Assembly (NCBI GenBank): GCA_026196795.1
Contig: JAPHUE010000102.1
Coordinates: forward strand, 1-40,655
Source: Sedimenticola sp.
Lineage (GTDB): Bacteria; Pseudomonadota; Gammaproteobacteria; Chromatiales; Chromatiaceae
Direction of reading: 5' to 3'
DNA: 40,655 nt
In this document: positions 1 through 7,473 of the stretch, piece by piece
Numbering within the stretch: position 1 is the first letter of the stretch
How the letters are laid out: every line of letters starts with the position of its first letter
Translations under genes and position numbers: made by a program
Notes under the pieces: generated by a model
What the model was told of the DNA's origin: nothing
The model's database searches: none
Seen by the model: the letters and a program-made list of their open reading frames with translations, nothing else

Positions 1-129
1 GTATATTCGGTCACTGGCCCTGTTCCTGATTGGGGTGTATGGGCTCAGTATACCACTCTGATTCTGCATAAGGCAGCTGTCGTGATTAATGGCCCACAGA
101 GTTCATGGGGTGCGAGTAACAGTGTATGA
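1..129 (+). CDS. C-terminal end of an unrecognised protein (partial)
   Basis: Frame 1 is open from the window edge to a TGA at 127-129 and gives about 42 residues ending GASNSV. It is the only reading of this stretch that looks like protein, being rich in W, V, P and A, and it stops 27 bases before hisI on the same strand. No family is recognised. The start lies outside the window, so function cannot be stated. It could be a chance open frame. Confidence 0.4.
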   Translation, partial: VYSVTGPVPDWGVWAQYTTLILHKAAVVINGPQSSWGASNSV

Positions 130-156
130 TTTCCCCATGAACGGTTCGAATAACAA

Positions 157-594
157 GTGGATGATTTGATGAAAGAAAGTGAAAAATTCAAGCTTGGCGA
201 GAGCTTACCTCTGGGTCAGGTGCTGGATGGCCTTCCATTTAACGCAGACGGGTTGATTCCTGCCATTGCCCAGCAGCATGACACTGGTGAGGTGTTGATG
301 ATGGCCTGGATGAACCGGGTCTCATTGGATGAGACGCTGGAGAAGGGGCGTGTCTGCTACTGGTCGCGTTCACGCCAGAAATTATGGCGTAAGGGGGAGT
401 CATCCGGTCAAGTGCAGATTCTAAAGGATATGCGGTTTGATTGTGATGGTGACACCATTCTGCTATTGGTCGACCAGACAGGGCCGGCTTGCCATACGGG
501 ACGTCGTACCTGCTTTTACAATGCCGTACGAGGCGATAAAGTAGAGGTTGTTTCAGAGCCGCTGATTGACCCTGACACCCTTTACGGCAAGTAG
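157..594 (+). CDS. hisI: Phosphoribosyl-AMP cyclohydrolase HisI
   Basis: Third step of histidine biosynthesis: zinc/magnesium-dependent ring opening of phosphoribosyl-AMP in the cytoplasm. The protein (145 aa) carries the family signature CYWSRSRQKLWRKGESSG at about residues 66-83, the metal-binding stretch DCDGDTILLLVDQTGPACH and the terminal GRRTCF. It is the monofunctional form: no HisE pyrophosphohydrolase domain follows. The ORF-track start is a GTG at 157; an in-frame ATG at 169 is equally possible because neither has a convincing Shine-Dalgarno sequence. No other his gene lies in the window. gloB follows 18 bases downstream, so the two may be co-transcribed. Confidence 0.95.
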   Translation: MDDLMKESEKFKLGESLPLGQVLDGLPFNADGLIPAIAQQHDTGEVLMMAWMNRVSLDETLEKGRVCYWSRSRQKLWRKGESSGQVQILKDMRFDCDGDTILLLVDQTGPACHTGRRTCFYNAVRGDKVEVVSEPLIDPDTLYGK

Positions 595-612
595 TAGCAA
601 GCGGAGTTTTCT

Positions 613-1392
613 ATGTTGGAAATAACCCCCGTCAAGGCATTCAAAGATAACTTTATCTGGATGTTACACAATCCTGGATCAGGCACAGCTGTGGCGGTAG
701 ATCCGGGTGAAAGTGCGCCTGTTCTTGCCTGGTTAGAGGCAAACGAATTAAAGCTGAGTGCCATACTGATTACCCATAAACACATCGATCACACCGGTGG
801 TGTAATGGATCTCCAGTTTGCCTTCCCAAAGGTTGCTGTTCTGGGCCCGAGTAATGAGGCCATCCGGGGTATCAAAGTTCGACTTAAAGAGGGTGAGCAT
901 CCGACTATTCCCGGCCTCGATGCGGATTTTGAGGTGTTGGAGGTGCCGGGGCATACCGAGGGCCATATCGCCTATTTCGGCGAAGGATCCCTGTTCTGCG
1001 GAGATACACTTTTTTCTGCCGGCTGCGGGGGCATTTTTGGCGGTACCCATGAACAGATGCATGCTTCGCTTCAACGGATAGCCGCGCTCCCTGCTGAGAC
1101 AGAAATCTACTGTGCCCATGAGTACACGCTGGATAATCTGGGGTTTGCCAAATGGGTTGAGCCGGATAGCCCGGCGATTCTACTGCGTGAACAAGAAGCT
1201 CAGGCTCTGCTGGCAAAGGGCGACAATACAGTACCGTCATCCTTGCAGACTGAACTGCAGACCAATCCTTTTTTGCGCGTGGGTCTGCCTTCCGTAAAGG
1301 CGGCGGCCGAAAACTATGTCGGACATTCGCTGTCAGAGGGTGCGGAAGTCTTCACCGCGGTCAGGCGCTGGAAAGATCGGGAATATGACTGA
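613..1392 (+). CDS. gloB: Hydroxyacylglutathione hydrolase (glyoxalase II)
   Basis: Hydrolyses S-lactoylglutathione to lactate and glutathione, the second step of methylglyoxal detoxification. The 259 aa protein has the metallo-beta-lactamase metal motif THKHIDH at residues 54-60, the second-shell CGDTLFSAGCGG segment, CAHEYT near residue 165 and a C-terminal HAGH-type region ending in FTAVRRWKD. Length matches the family. The ATG is preceded by GCGGAG at good spacing, which supports this start. It sits 18 bases after hisI. Confidence 0.95.
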   Translation: MLEITPVKAFKDNFIWMLHNPGSGTAVAVDPGESAPVLAWLEANELKLSAILITHKHIDHTGGVMDLQFAFPKVAVLGPSNEAIRGIKVRLKEGEHPTIPGLDADFEVLEVPGHTEGHIAYFGEGSLFCGDTLFSAGCGGIFGGTHEQMHASLQRIAALPAETEIYCAHEYTLDNLGFAKWVEPDSPAILLREQEAQALLAKGDNTVPSSLQTELQTNPFLRVGLPSVKAAAENYVGHSLSEGAEVFTAVRRWKDREYD

Positions 1393-1459
1393 TCCCTCCA
1401 CAGCATCCTCGACAGGCTGCTAAACTTCACCAGATAACACGACCAGAGCAGAGACAAAT

Positions 1460-2800
1460 ATGTCCGAACAAATAGTGATCAAAAATGCATCCATGGTAAA
1501 TGACGGCCGGGTGCTTGAGGGCGACCTGCTCATCCGGAATGGTCGGATCGAACAGATTGCAGCTGAAATCAGTACCCCTGAATCTGCCCGGGTACTGGAT
1601 GCGGAGGGTCGAACGCTGATCCCCGGCATGATTGATGATCAGGTGCATTTTCGGGAGCCGGGTGCGACCCATAAGGCAGACATGCAGAGTGAGTCCCGGG
1701 CCGCTGTAGCGGGCGGCATTACCACCTTTATGGATATGCCCAATACCAATCCACTGACCACGAACCGAGCCGCTCTGGAAGATAAGTATCTGATGGCGGA
1801 GGGAAGGTCTTCCGCTAATTATGCTTTCTATCTGGGGGCGACCAACGACAACATAGCAGAAATTGTCGCTCTGGATCCCAAGCAAGCCTGTGGCATAAAA
1901 GTCTTCATGGGGGCCTCGACGGGCAATATGCTGGTTAATAGTGAAGCGGCGCTGGAGGCGATATTCAAGGATGCGCCGATCCTGGTCGCAACGCACTGTG
2001 AAGACACCCCAACAATCCAGCACCTGGAAGAGGTGTACCGGGAGAAATATGGTGAGGATGTGCCGATTGCCTGCCATCCGGAGATTCGGAGTGCAGAGGC
2101 CTGTTATCTCTCGTCATCGATGGCTGTCGGACTGGCCAAGAAGCATGGAACCCGTCTGCATGTGTTGCATCTGACGACGGCCCGGGAAATGGATCTGTTT
2201 GAGTCGGGGCCACTCGATAACAAAATGATTACGGCAGAGGCGTGTGTCCATCATCTCTATTTTGATGATCGTGATTACGAGCATAAAGCGAACTTCATTA
2301 AGTGCAATCCAGCGGTGAAGAGTCAGGCTGATCGTGATGCAATTCGCAAAGCGTTGGCGGAAGACCGCATTGATGTGGTGGCAACCGATCATGCGCCGCA
2401 TACGCTGGAAGAGAAGCTCAATAGTTATTTTAAGGCGCCTGCAGGATTGCCTTTGGTGCAGTGGGCGCTGCCAATGATGTTTGAGCTCTATCACGACCAT
2501 TTAATCAGTTTGGAGCAGTTGGTTGAAAAGACCAGCCATGGACCAGCGCGGCTATTTAATATTGCCGAGCGGGGTTATCTGAGGGAAGGCTATTGGGCTG
2601 ATCTGGCTCTAGTGGATTTGAATAACCCCTACCGTGTGGAGCGTGGTGATGTGCTCTATAAGTGCGGTTGGTCGCCAATGGAGGGTGAGCGTCTGCGGGC
2701 CCGTATTGCGGCTACCTTTGTGAACGGTCAGATTGCTTATCGTGAGGGGCGGGGTGTGAATACCTCTGTTACCGGCCAGCGGTTGGTGTTCAATCGGTAA
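1460..2800 (+). CDS. pyrC: Dihydroorotase (PyrC, amidohydrolase superfamily)
   Basis: Catalyses reversible cyclisation of carbamoyl-aspartate to dihydroorotate in pyrimidine synthesis. Seen in the 446 aa protein: N-terminal metal region DDQVHFREPG (about 59-68), the PNTNP motif, the carboxylated-lysine segment GIKVFMGAST (about 147-156), metal His in VATHCED and HVLHLTTA, and the catalytic Asp in ATDHAPHTLEEK. The first His of the usual HxH motif is Gln (QVH). To my knowledge this variant also occurs in dihydroorotases of Bacteroidetes type, so loss of function is not implied. Other cyclic amidohydrolases (allantoinase, hydantoinase) are less likely because of the REPG and GASTGNMLV signatures. 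No ATCase gene is adjacent. Confidence 0.88.
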   Translation: MSEQIVIKNASMVNDGRVLEGDLLIRNGRIEQIAAEISTPESARVLDAEGRTLIPGMIDDQVHFREPGATHKADMQSESRAAVAGGITTFMDMPNTNPLTTNRAALEDKYLMAEGRSSANYAFYLGATNDNIAEIVALDPKQACGIKVFMGASTGNMLVNSEAALEAIFKDAPILVATHCEDTPTIQHLEEVYREKYGEDVPIACHPEIRSAEACYLSSSMAVGLAKKHGTRLHVLHLTTAREMDLFESGPLDNKMITAEACVHHLYFDDRDYEHKANFIKCNPAVKSQADRDAIRKALAEDRIDVVATDHAPHTLEEKLNSYFKAPAGLPLVQWALPMMFELYHDHLISLEQLVEKTSHGPARLFNIAERGYLREGYWADLALVDLNNPYRVERGDVLYKCGWSPMEGERLRARIAATFVNGQIAYREGRGVNTSVTGQRLVFNR

Positions 2801-2830
2801 TTTGTTGGCCTGATTCTGTGAATTGCAGAG

Positions 2831-3682
2831 TCAGGTTATTCCAATAGCACCTTTGTCTACCCCTTCGTAGGCTTCTACTCTGAAGCTGTCATTGGGGTGC
2901 TCCTGCTTCAGTCTGTTTGCAATGTGCTGGGCCAGATTCTCCACGGTAGTATCCGACTCAATCAAATAGCTGCAACGGGTAGGGATTTCCAATTTAAACA
3001 GCCCTTGATTGGCTGTATAGCCGAACCGCAGGCATGCATTGCCATTCTCCTGGAAGGCCTCCTGCAGGTCGCTCTGGGTGCCTATGTAGATATCTTCCCA
3101 GCGTTTTGCCCAATCCGCTTCAAGCGTCTGATCGCGATTGTCGTTTCGATAGATTGTTATACGTGAGCGGTGCCCATGGGCAATACGTTGGCAGTTTCCT
3201 GCGTGATGTTTCAGTCCGTGACTGTAACGGTACCAGGCTCCGGTGATCGGTTCAGGGTAGAGCCTGATACGTACCGACTGAACATTGTCAGGAAGGAGCG
3301 TTTGAAGTTTCTCACTGATAGCACTACAGAGCGCCGCTTCGTTGATTTGGGCTGTATTGATCAGGCAGATTGCACTATAGGGACTACTGTGTCGGATCAG
3401 TTCGCCTGAATCCATTTGGAAGTGTATGTCGCAGCGGTGTTCCAGTTGTTGGATCTGGCAGTTTGGGTGCTGCGCAGGAACCAACAGGCAATGATCAAAC
3501 TCCTGGTCGATAATCCGCTTGACCTGTTTTTTGACATCGCCGAAATCGAGCACCATACCCTGGTGATCCAGTGAGCCATCCAGCTCTATGTCGACCTGCC
3601 AGCTCTCACCTAAGAGCCCTTTAGTGGGGTCGAGGTAAGAGAAGTCAATCACGGTTAGCCGATTTACAAAGAGAGTGGTCAT
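2831..3682 (-). CDS. Tandem 6-pyruvoyl/6-carboxytetrahydropterin synthase-like protein
   Basis: The 283 aa protein contains two QueD/PTPS-like units. Unit 1 (about 1-148) keeps the Asp-His dyad region (DFGDVK at 46-51, EFDH at 61-64) and a C-terminal Glu (E144) but lacks the zinc HxH and catalytic Cys. Unit 2 (about 149-283) has the zinc/Cys motif (SHGLKHHAGNCQRIAHGH, C164, H169, H171), the VENLAQHIANRL segment and E270, but lacks the Asp-His dyad. Single-domain QueD is about 120 aa. Family knowledge says it makes carboxytetrahydropterin (queuosine pathway) or related pterins; the real substrate is unknown. No other queuosine gene is nearby. It lies downstream of the chemoreceptor on the same strand, separated by a hairpin. 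Confidence 0.75.
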   Translation of the reverse strand: MTTLFVNRLTVIDFSYLDPTKGLLGESWQVDIELDGSLDHQGMVLDFGDVKKQVKRIIDQEFDHCLLVPAQHPNCQIQQLEHRCDIHFQMDSGELIRHSSPYSAICLINTAQINEAALCSAISEKLQTLLPDNVQSVRIRLYPEPITGAWYRYSHGLKHHAGNCQRIAHGHRSRITIYRNDNRDQTLEADWAKRWEDIYIGTQSDLQEAFQENGNACLRFGYTANQGLFKLEIPTRCSYLIESDTTVENLAQHIANRLKQEHPNDSFRVEAYEGVDKGAIGIT

Positions 3683-3720
3683 GGCGCTTATCAGTTCAGC
3701 ATTTAAAGCTCGGCATCTTT

Positions 3721-3749
3721 ACAGGGTTGCCTGATTAGCGCAACCCTGT
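3721..3749 (-). terminator. Strong hairpin downstream of the chemoreceptor gene
   Basis: Ten-base perfect inverted repeat (ACAGGGTTGC / GCAACCCTGT) with a 9-base loop lies between the chemoreceptor stop and the QueD-like start, both on the minus strand. No U-run follows on the minus strand, so it may be a Rho-assisted terminator, a processing or stability hairpin, or an attenuating leader element of the QueD-like gene. Confidence 0.5.
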
Positions 3750-3775
3750 GTGAACTATTGGATCACTCCGGTGAT

Positions 3776-5899
3776 TCAGACCGCCTTTTTCAACTCATTT
3801 GTTTCAATGGTTTGATCAACACTTTTTTCTTCTCCAGCAGGGGGCGTGTCGTTATATGGGGTAGTCCGTGTTGTCTCATCAGAAGAGAGTTTGAATTGGC
3901 GTACAACCTGCTGTAGCTCTGCTGCAAGATGCCCCAGGTGTTTGGTTGTAGCCATCGAGCTCTGTGACAGTGAGGCGGCATCCTTGCTCTCCTGACTGAT
4001 TGAGACAATAGAGCGATTGATCTCCTCAGATACTTCGCTCTGCTGTTCTGATGCAAGGGCGATCTGCCGGTTCATGGCATTGATGGTGTCAATGGCACTG
4101 GTAATTGCTTCCAATGAGTCACGGGCGCTGTTGGCCTGTTTTACATTCTCTTCCGCTGTACCGCAGCCACTTTCAATAGCCTTGACGGCCTGGTGAGTGT
4201 TGGTTTGCAGGTTGCGGATCATCTCCTCAATTTCTCCTGCGGACTCCTGGGTACGGGTGGCCAGATTACGAACCTCATCGGCCACAACTGCAAAGCCACG
4301 ACCCTGTTCGCCTGCACGGGCGGCTTCGATAGCGGCGTTCAATGCCAGCAGGTTGGTCTGTTCTGCAATGCCCTTGATCACATCCAGAACACTGCCAATA
4401 CCGGCACTGTTCTTTTCAACTTGCCCGATAATTCCGGCGGCAGCACTGATTTCAGCCTGCAGTGCCTGGATCGAACGCGCCGTATCTTCGACTGTTTTAT
4501 GGCCTGCAGCGGCCTCTTCAGTTGCAGAGCGGGAGGCTTCTGAGGCACTGGATGCATTATTGGCAACTTCAGTGATGGTGGCTGACATCTGGGTGATAGC
4601 GGTGGCAACTTGTTGTGTCTCTTGTTCCTGTTTTAGGACTTTTTGGGAGATGATGTTGGTGCTATCGGTGGTTTCAGCGACCGCCGTGATCACCTCTTCA
4701 GTCGCTTTTGCCGTGTGCTGTACCAAAGCCTGAATCTTGTCGATAAAGGTGTTGAAGGCTTGTGCCAAATGTCCAATCTCATCTTGGGTGTGGCTATCCA
4801 GACGGCGAGTCAGGTCGCCTTCTCCGTGGGCAATATCATCCAGCGCATCAACTACTTCCTTAAGTGGTTTTGTGATGGCGCGTCCGATCAGCCAGGCCAT
4901 AAACAGGCCGATCAGTAGGCCGCTGACCAGAAGTGCTGATACCATACCGGTGGTCTGGGTGGTTTCATCAACCAGGGTTGTGTTGGTCTGTGCGATAGCT
5001 TGGGACTGACGTTCTTCCAGTGTATTGAGCTTGTTGTCAATCTGTTGAAACAGCGGGGTAGCTTCACTTCGCACCAGCCAGGCGTCAGTTTGCCACTGGT
5101 CGCCACCATGGATCGCCGTCATCTTGACGATATTGGCTTTGTAGGTGGCTAGCATGCCCTTGAACTGTTCCAGGGAGTCGGCTTGATCCAAGGTCAGTTC
5201 ATCTTCAAATTCAGCAATTTTTTCGAGCAGTTGTTCCGTTTGTTCAACATAAAGTTTCAGGTCGGTAGTGACTGCATCAGAGCGGAAGGCCAGATAGCCC
5301 CGGATGCTATTCATCACGTTACTCCAGGCATAACGCAAGTCAGAGAACAGGATCAGCATCTCACGCCGTTCCTCGCTGACATCCTCCTCTGTTTCGGAGG
5401 AGATCATCTGTGAGGTGAATTGAACCATGACCCGACTCATGGGGTTCAGATCGGCGTTGGCGTAGGCAATACCCGGGAAATTTTTCTCATAACTGGTGGC
5501 GGTATCCAGAAGTTTGTCTCCAAGGAGACGAAACTTTACAAGATCGCCGGCGAGTCCTTCGACCAGTTCCGCTGACTGCTTGTCTGATTCTACGGCCTTG
5601 AGGCTCTTGAGCTTGGTGACCAATGCCTCTGACTGTTTCAGCCCCTGCAGGAAGCCTTCACGGTGAGTCTCTTCCTTGGTGGAGAGGAAAAAGCCCAGCG
5701 CACTGGCGGTTTGGTGGACATTGGCTGCGAGCTCTTTTGAGAGTAGTGCTGTGGGTTGGCGAACCTGAACCATCTCCACTACAGACTGTTCTACGCTTGC
5801 CAGGCTCTTCAGCGTCAGGATTGAAATGGCCGCCATGATAATCAGAACAACGGCAAAGCCGATCCAGACCTTATAGCCGATCTTCAGAGAACTGAACAT
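3776..5899 (-). CDS. Methyl-accepting chemotaxis protein
   Basis: Inner-membrane chemoreceptor that relays ligand binding through CheW/CheA to the flagellar (or twitching) machinery. The 707 aa protein has TM1 at about 12-32, a periplasmic helical sensor of about 280 residues, TM2 at about 320-342 ([18 protein letters not shown]), a HAMP domain, and the signalling hairpin with the conserved tip [20 protein letters not shown]. It ends in LKKAV and lacks the NWxxF-type CheR-docking pentapeptide. The start is supported by GGAGGT seven bases upstream. The ligand cannot be read from sequence. A sigma-28-like promoter lies upstream. Confidence 0.93.
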   Translation of the reverse strand: MFSSLKIGYKVWIGFAVVLIIMAAISILTLKSLASVEQSVVEMVQVRQPTALLSKELAANVHQTASALGFFLSTKEETHREGFLQGLKQSEALVTKLKSLKAVESDKQSAELVEGLAGDLVKFRLLGDKLLDTATSYEKNFPGIAYANADLNPMSRVMVQFTSQMISSETEEDVSEERREMLILFSDLRYAWSNVMNSIRGYLAFRSDAVTTDLKLYVEQTEQLLEKIAEFEDELTLDQADSLEQFKGMLATYKANIVKMTAIHGGDQWQTDAWLVRSEATPLFQQIDNKLNTLEERQSQAIAQTNTTLVDETTQTTGMVSALLVSGLLIGLFMAWLIGRAITKPLKEVVDALDDIAHGEGDLTRRLDSHTQDEIGHLAQAFNTFIDKIQALVQHTAKATEEVITAVAETTDSTNIISQKVLKQEQETQQVATAITQMSATITEVANNASSASEASRSATEEAAAGHKTVEDTARSIQALQAEISAAAGIIGQVEKNSAGIGSVLDVIKGIAEQTNLLALNAAIEAARAGEQGRGFAVVADEVRNLATRTQESAGEIEEMIRNLQTNTHQAVKAIESGCGTAEENVKQANSARDSLEAITSAIDTINAMNRQIALASEQQSEVSEEINRSIVSISQESKDAASLSQSSMATTKHLGHLAAELQQVVRQFKLSSDETTRTTPYNDTPPAGEEKSVDQTIETNELKKAV

Positions 5900-5918
5900 G
5901 TATTAACCTCCATAGATT

Positions 5919-5958
5919 GGATCATCATGATCCTTTTTTTGGCCCAGCTATGAGCTGG
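5919..5958. repeat. Two tandem short palindromes upstream of the chemoreceptor
   Basis: GGATCAT-C-ATGATCC (5919-5933) is followed by seven T and then CCAGCT-ATG-AGCTGG (5944-5958). Both are perfect. They lie in the chemoreceptor leader, between its candidate sigma-28 promoter and its start codon. On the plus strand the first plus its T-run looks like a weak terminator, but no plus-strand gene precedes it. Confidence 0.4.
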
Positions 5959-5977
5959 ATCTCTTTATATGGGCTGG

Positions 5978-6004
5978 TTAACGGCTAGGCAGAGGGAATC
6001 TTTA
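5978..6004 (-). promoter_or_regulatory. Candidate sigma-28 (FliA) promoter of the chemoreceptor gene
   Basis: On the minus strand TAAA is followed by exactly 15 bases and GCCGTTAA. The FliA consensus is TAAA-N15-GCCGATAA, so 11 of 12 consensus positions match with correct spacing. It is about 80 bases upstream of the chemoreceptor start and points toward it, as expected for a flagellar class III gene. Confidence 0.6.
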
Positions 6005-6055
6005 GACCCTTATGAAATTTGGGGTATTTTTGTGTGGTGTTTTTCTCTTGGGTGA

Positions 6056-6131
6056 TGGAGCCACCCGCCGGAATCGAACCGGCGGCCTCATCATTACGAG
6101 TGATGCGCTCTACCAACTGAGCTAGGGTGGC
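6056..6131 (-). tRNA. tRNA-Thr (anticodon CGT)
   Basis: On the minus strand the sequence folds as a complete 76-base tRNA. Acceptor stem GCCACCC pairs with GGGTGGC; the D-arm reads GCTCAGTTGGTAGAGC; the anticodon loop CTCGTAA (anticodon CGT, plus-strand 6096-6098) is closed by CATCA/TGATG; the T-arm is GCCGG-TTCGATT-CCGGC. The discriminator base is T and CCA is encoded. It decodes ACG threonine codons. The gene stands alone between a chemoreceptor and a Fur-family gene. Confidence 0.97.
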
Positions 6132-6182
6132 GTATTGCAGTTTCCGAGATGATTCCCTTTAGCTGTAATCCGAGGGAACGGG

Positions 6183-6211
6183 AGTATAAATAAATGTTGT
6201 GCTCCATACAA
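6183..6211 (-). promoter_or_regulatory. Sigma-70 promoter of tRNA-Thr
   Basis: Minus strand: TTGTAT, 17 bases, TATACT, located about 50 bases upstream of the tRNA 5' end and oriented toward it. Spacing is ideal and both hexamers are close to consensus. Confidence 0.55.
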
Positions 6212-6239
6212 CCGATAAGTGGCTGGAAAATAGGCGGTT

Positions 6240-6677
6240 TCAGCTATTTTTCTTATTACGGACCTGGATCACTACTTCCATATTGCTTATTTCGCAGTCA
6301 GCAGGAGGCTCGGCATTCAGGTCAATATGAATCGCTTCGACTGCTATATCGGTAATCTCCTGGGTATCCAGGTTGTAAAAGTGATGATGTGGATGGGTGC
6401 TGGAGTCATAAAATGCCCGGTCCTGATTAACAAATAACTCCCTAATGATGCCCTTGCTCGCAAACAGGCCCAGCGTGTTGTAGACAGTCGCCTTGGATAC
6501 CGGCCGGCCGTTTGTATTGGCCATTGCCAGGATTTGATCGGCAGAAAGATGCTGCGGACGCTCAAGGATAGTCGAGGCAATTTTGATCCGCTGCATGGTC
6601 GGGCTGATGCCATGACTGCGGAGCAGGCGGATGAATTTTCTACGTTGTTCAGCTGGCTTATTATCGTTCGTTTTCAT
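6240..6677 (-). CDS. Fur-superfamily transcriptional regulator, Irr/PerR-like
   Basis: Metal- or haem/peroxide-responsive DNA-binding repressor of the Fur superfamily. I choose the internal ATG at 6677 (145 aa, MKTNDN...) over the ORF-track start (188 aa) because family members are about 140-150 aa. Seen: winged-helix region SPTMQRIKIASTILERPQHLSADQIL, recognition helix SKATVYNTLGLF, metal-site segment THPHHHFYNL. The CxxC pairs that bind structural zinc in Fur/PerR are absent; the overall sequence resembles Irr of alphaproteobacteria. It is divergent from the pilus operon. No target gene is evident nearby except possibly itself, since a palindrome overlaps its start. Confidence 0.85.
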   Translation of the reverse strand: MKTNDNKPAEQRRKFIRLLRSHGISPTMQRIKIASTILERPQHLSADQILAMANTNGRPVSKATVYNTLGLFASKGIIRELFVNQDRAFYDSSTHPHHHFYNLDTQEITDIAVEAIHIDLNAEPPADCEISNMEVVIQVRNKKNS

Positions 6678-6716
6678 AATGATTAGATTATAGGCGGATC
6701 GGTATTTAACGTCCAA
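6676..6716 (-). promoter_or_regulatory. Promoter and overlapping palindrome of the Fur-like gene
   Basis: Minus strand: TTGGAC (plus 6711-6716), 18 bases, TATAAT (plus 6687-6692). The -10 box ends nine bases before the ATG, so the transcript would be leaderless or nearly so, consistent with the lack of a Shine-Dalgarno sequence. An inverted repeat ATAAT-N6-ATTAT (6676-6691) overlaps both the -10 box and the start codon, a natural place for autorepression. Confidence 0.5.
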
Positions 6717-6847
6717 GTTAAGTGTACGGTATTGTATTTGTCTTAAAGTGTCATATTGTGCTGCCGATAGGGTTGCCATGCGCTGCGATCTACTACAGTT
6801 GAACATAGAAATTTGGTTGTGGCGAGGTGGAATAATCCGACTATCAG

Positions 6848-6866
6848 TATAATTATGCCGTTAGTC
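6848..6866 (+). promoter_or_regulatory. Candidate -10 box and AlgR-like site of the minor-pilin operon
   Basis: TATAAT at 6848-6853 lies about 40 bases before fimT. No good -35 hexamer is seen at the right distance, suggesting activator dependence. CCGTTAGTC at 6858-6866 differs at one position from the AlgR core CCGTTCGTC known from the P. aeruginosa fimU operon. The site lies downstream of the -10 box, which is unusual for an activator. Confidence 0.3.
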
Positions 6867-6894
6867 ATTAAATCGGTAGGGTACAGGAATTTAG

Positions 6895-7464
6895 ATGTCT
6901 ACTATAGAGACTATGAGAAAAGGAACAGGATTTACTCTGGTGGAATTGATGATCACAGTTGCTGTGGCAGCGATCTTGCTGACTGTAGCTGTGCCGTCAA
7001 TGCGCACCATTATTCTTAATAATCGAGTGACATCACAATCAAATGATTTTCTGAGTGCGCTGGTGGTTGCCCGAAGTGAGGCGATAAAGCGCAACAGGTC
7101 AGTGCTGGTGACGTCTAAAGATACATCTGATGCAACAAACGAATGGGGAAAGGGTGGCTGGAGAATTTGGGTTGATGACAATAGTAATGGCACCTTTGAT
7201 GCTGCTTCCGATACCCTTATACGTCAAGCGCCGGAAGTTAGTAGTACCTTTGTTATTGATGCTGAGGTAAATGACATAACAGAACTCAGTTATCAGGCTA
7301 ACGGCTTTTCGTCGGCTACTGATACTTTTGCCATTAAGCTTGCCACGGGTTGCCCCGGAACTACTGATAAGACCATTAAGGGCCAAAAGATCAATATTTC
7401 TTCAACAGGACGTGCATCATCCACGACTTGTTCTTGTGACTCAGCGGCAAGTAATGCCTGCTAA
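6895..7464 (+). CDS. fimT: Minor pilin of the FimT/FimU (GspH) type
   Basis: Pseudopilin-like minor subunit of the type IV pilus, inserted in the inner membrane and part of the priming complex at the pilus tip. The 189 aa protein begins MSTIETMRKGTG and has the prepilin peptidase site GFTLVEL followed by the hydrophobic helix MITVAVAAILLTVAVPSM. The C-terminal part is Ser/Thr-rich with several Cys (TCSCDSAASNAC), which probably form disulfides. GGA lies ahead of the ATG. It is the first gene of the pilus operon; pilV follows after 9 bases. FimT and FimU cannot be distinguished from sequence alone. Confidence 0.9.
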   Translation: MSTIETMRKGTGFTLVELMITVAVAAILLTVAVPSMRTIILNNRVTSQSNDFLSALVVARSEAIKRNRSVLVTSKDTSDATNEWGKGGWRIWVDDNSNGTFDAASDTLIRQAPEVSSTFVIDAEVNDITELSYQANGFSSATDTFAIKLATGCPGTTDKTIKGQKINISSTGRASSTTCSCDSAASNAC

Positions 7465-7473
7465 GGATTCCCT

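Noticed and set aside
1427-2077. 216-codon minus-strand ORF over the dihydroorotase gene
   Set aside because: Antisense shadow of a gene with clear amidohydrolase motifs; no ribosome-binding site or domain.
5919-5940. Rho-independent terminator on the plus strand (palindrome plus T-run)
   Set aside because: No plus-strand gene lies upstream to terminate, and the stem is only 6-7 bp with a minimal loop; treated as a leader palindrome instead.
6678-6806. 43-residue N-terminal extension of the Fur-like protein
   Set aside because: It exceeds the family length, has no conserved content, and a consensus promoter lies inside it just before the ATG at 6677.
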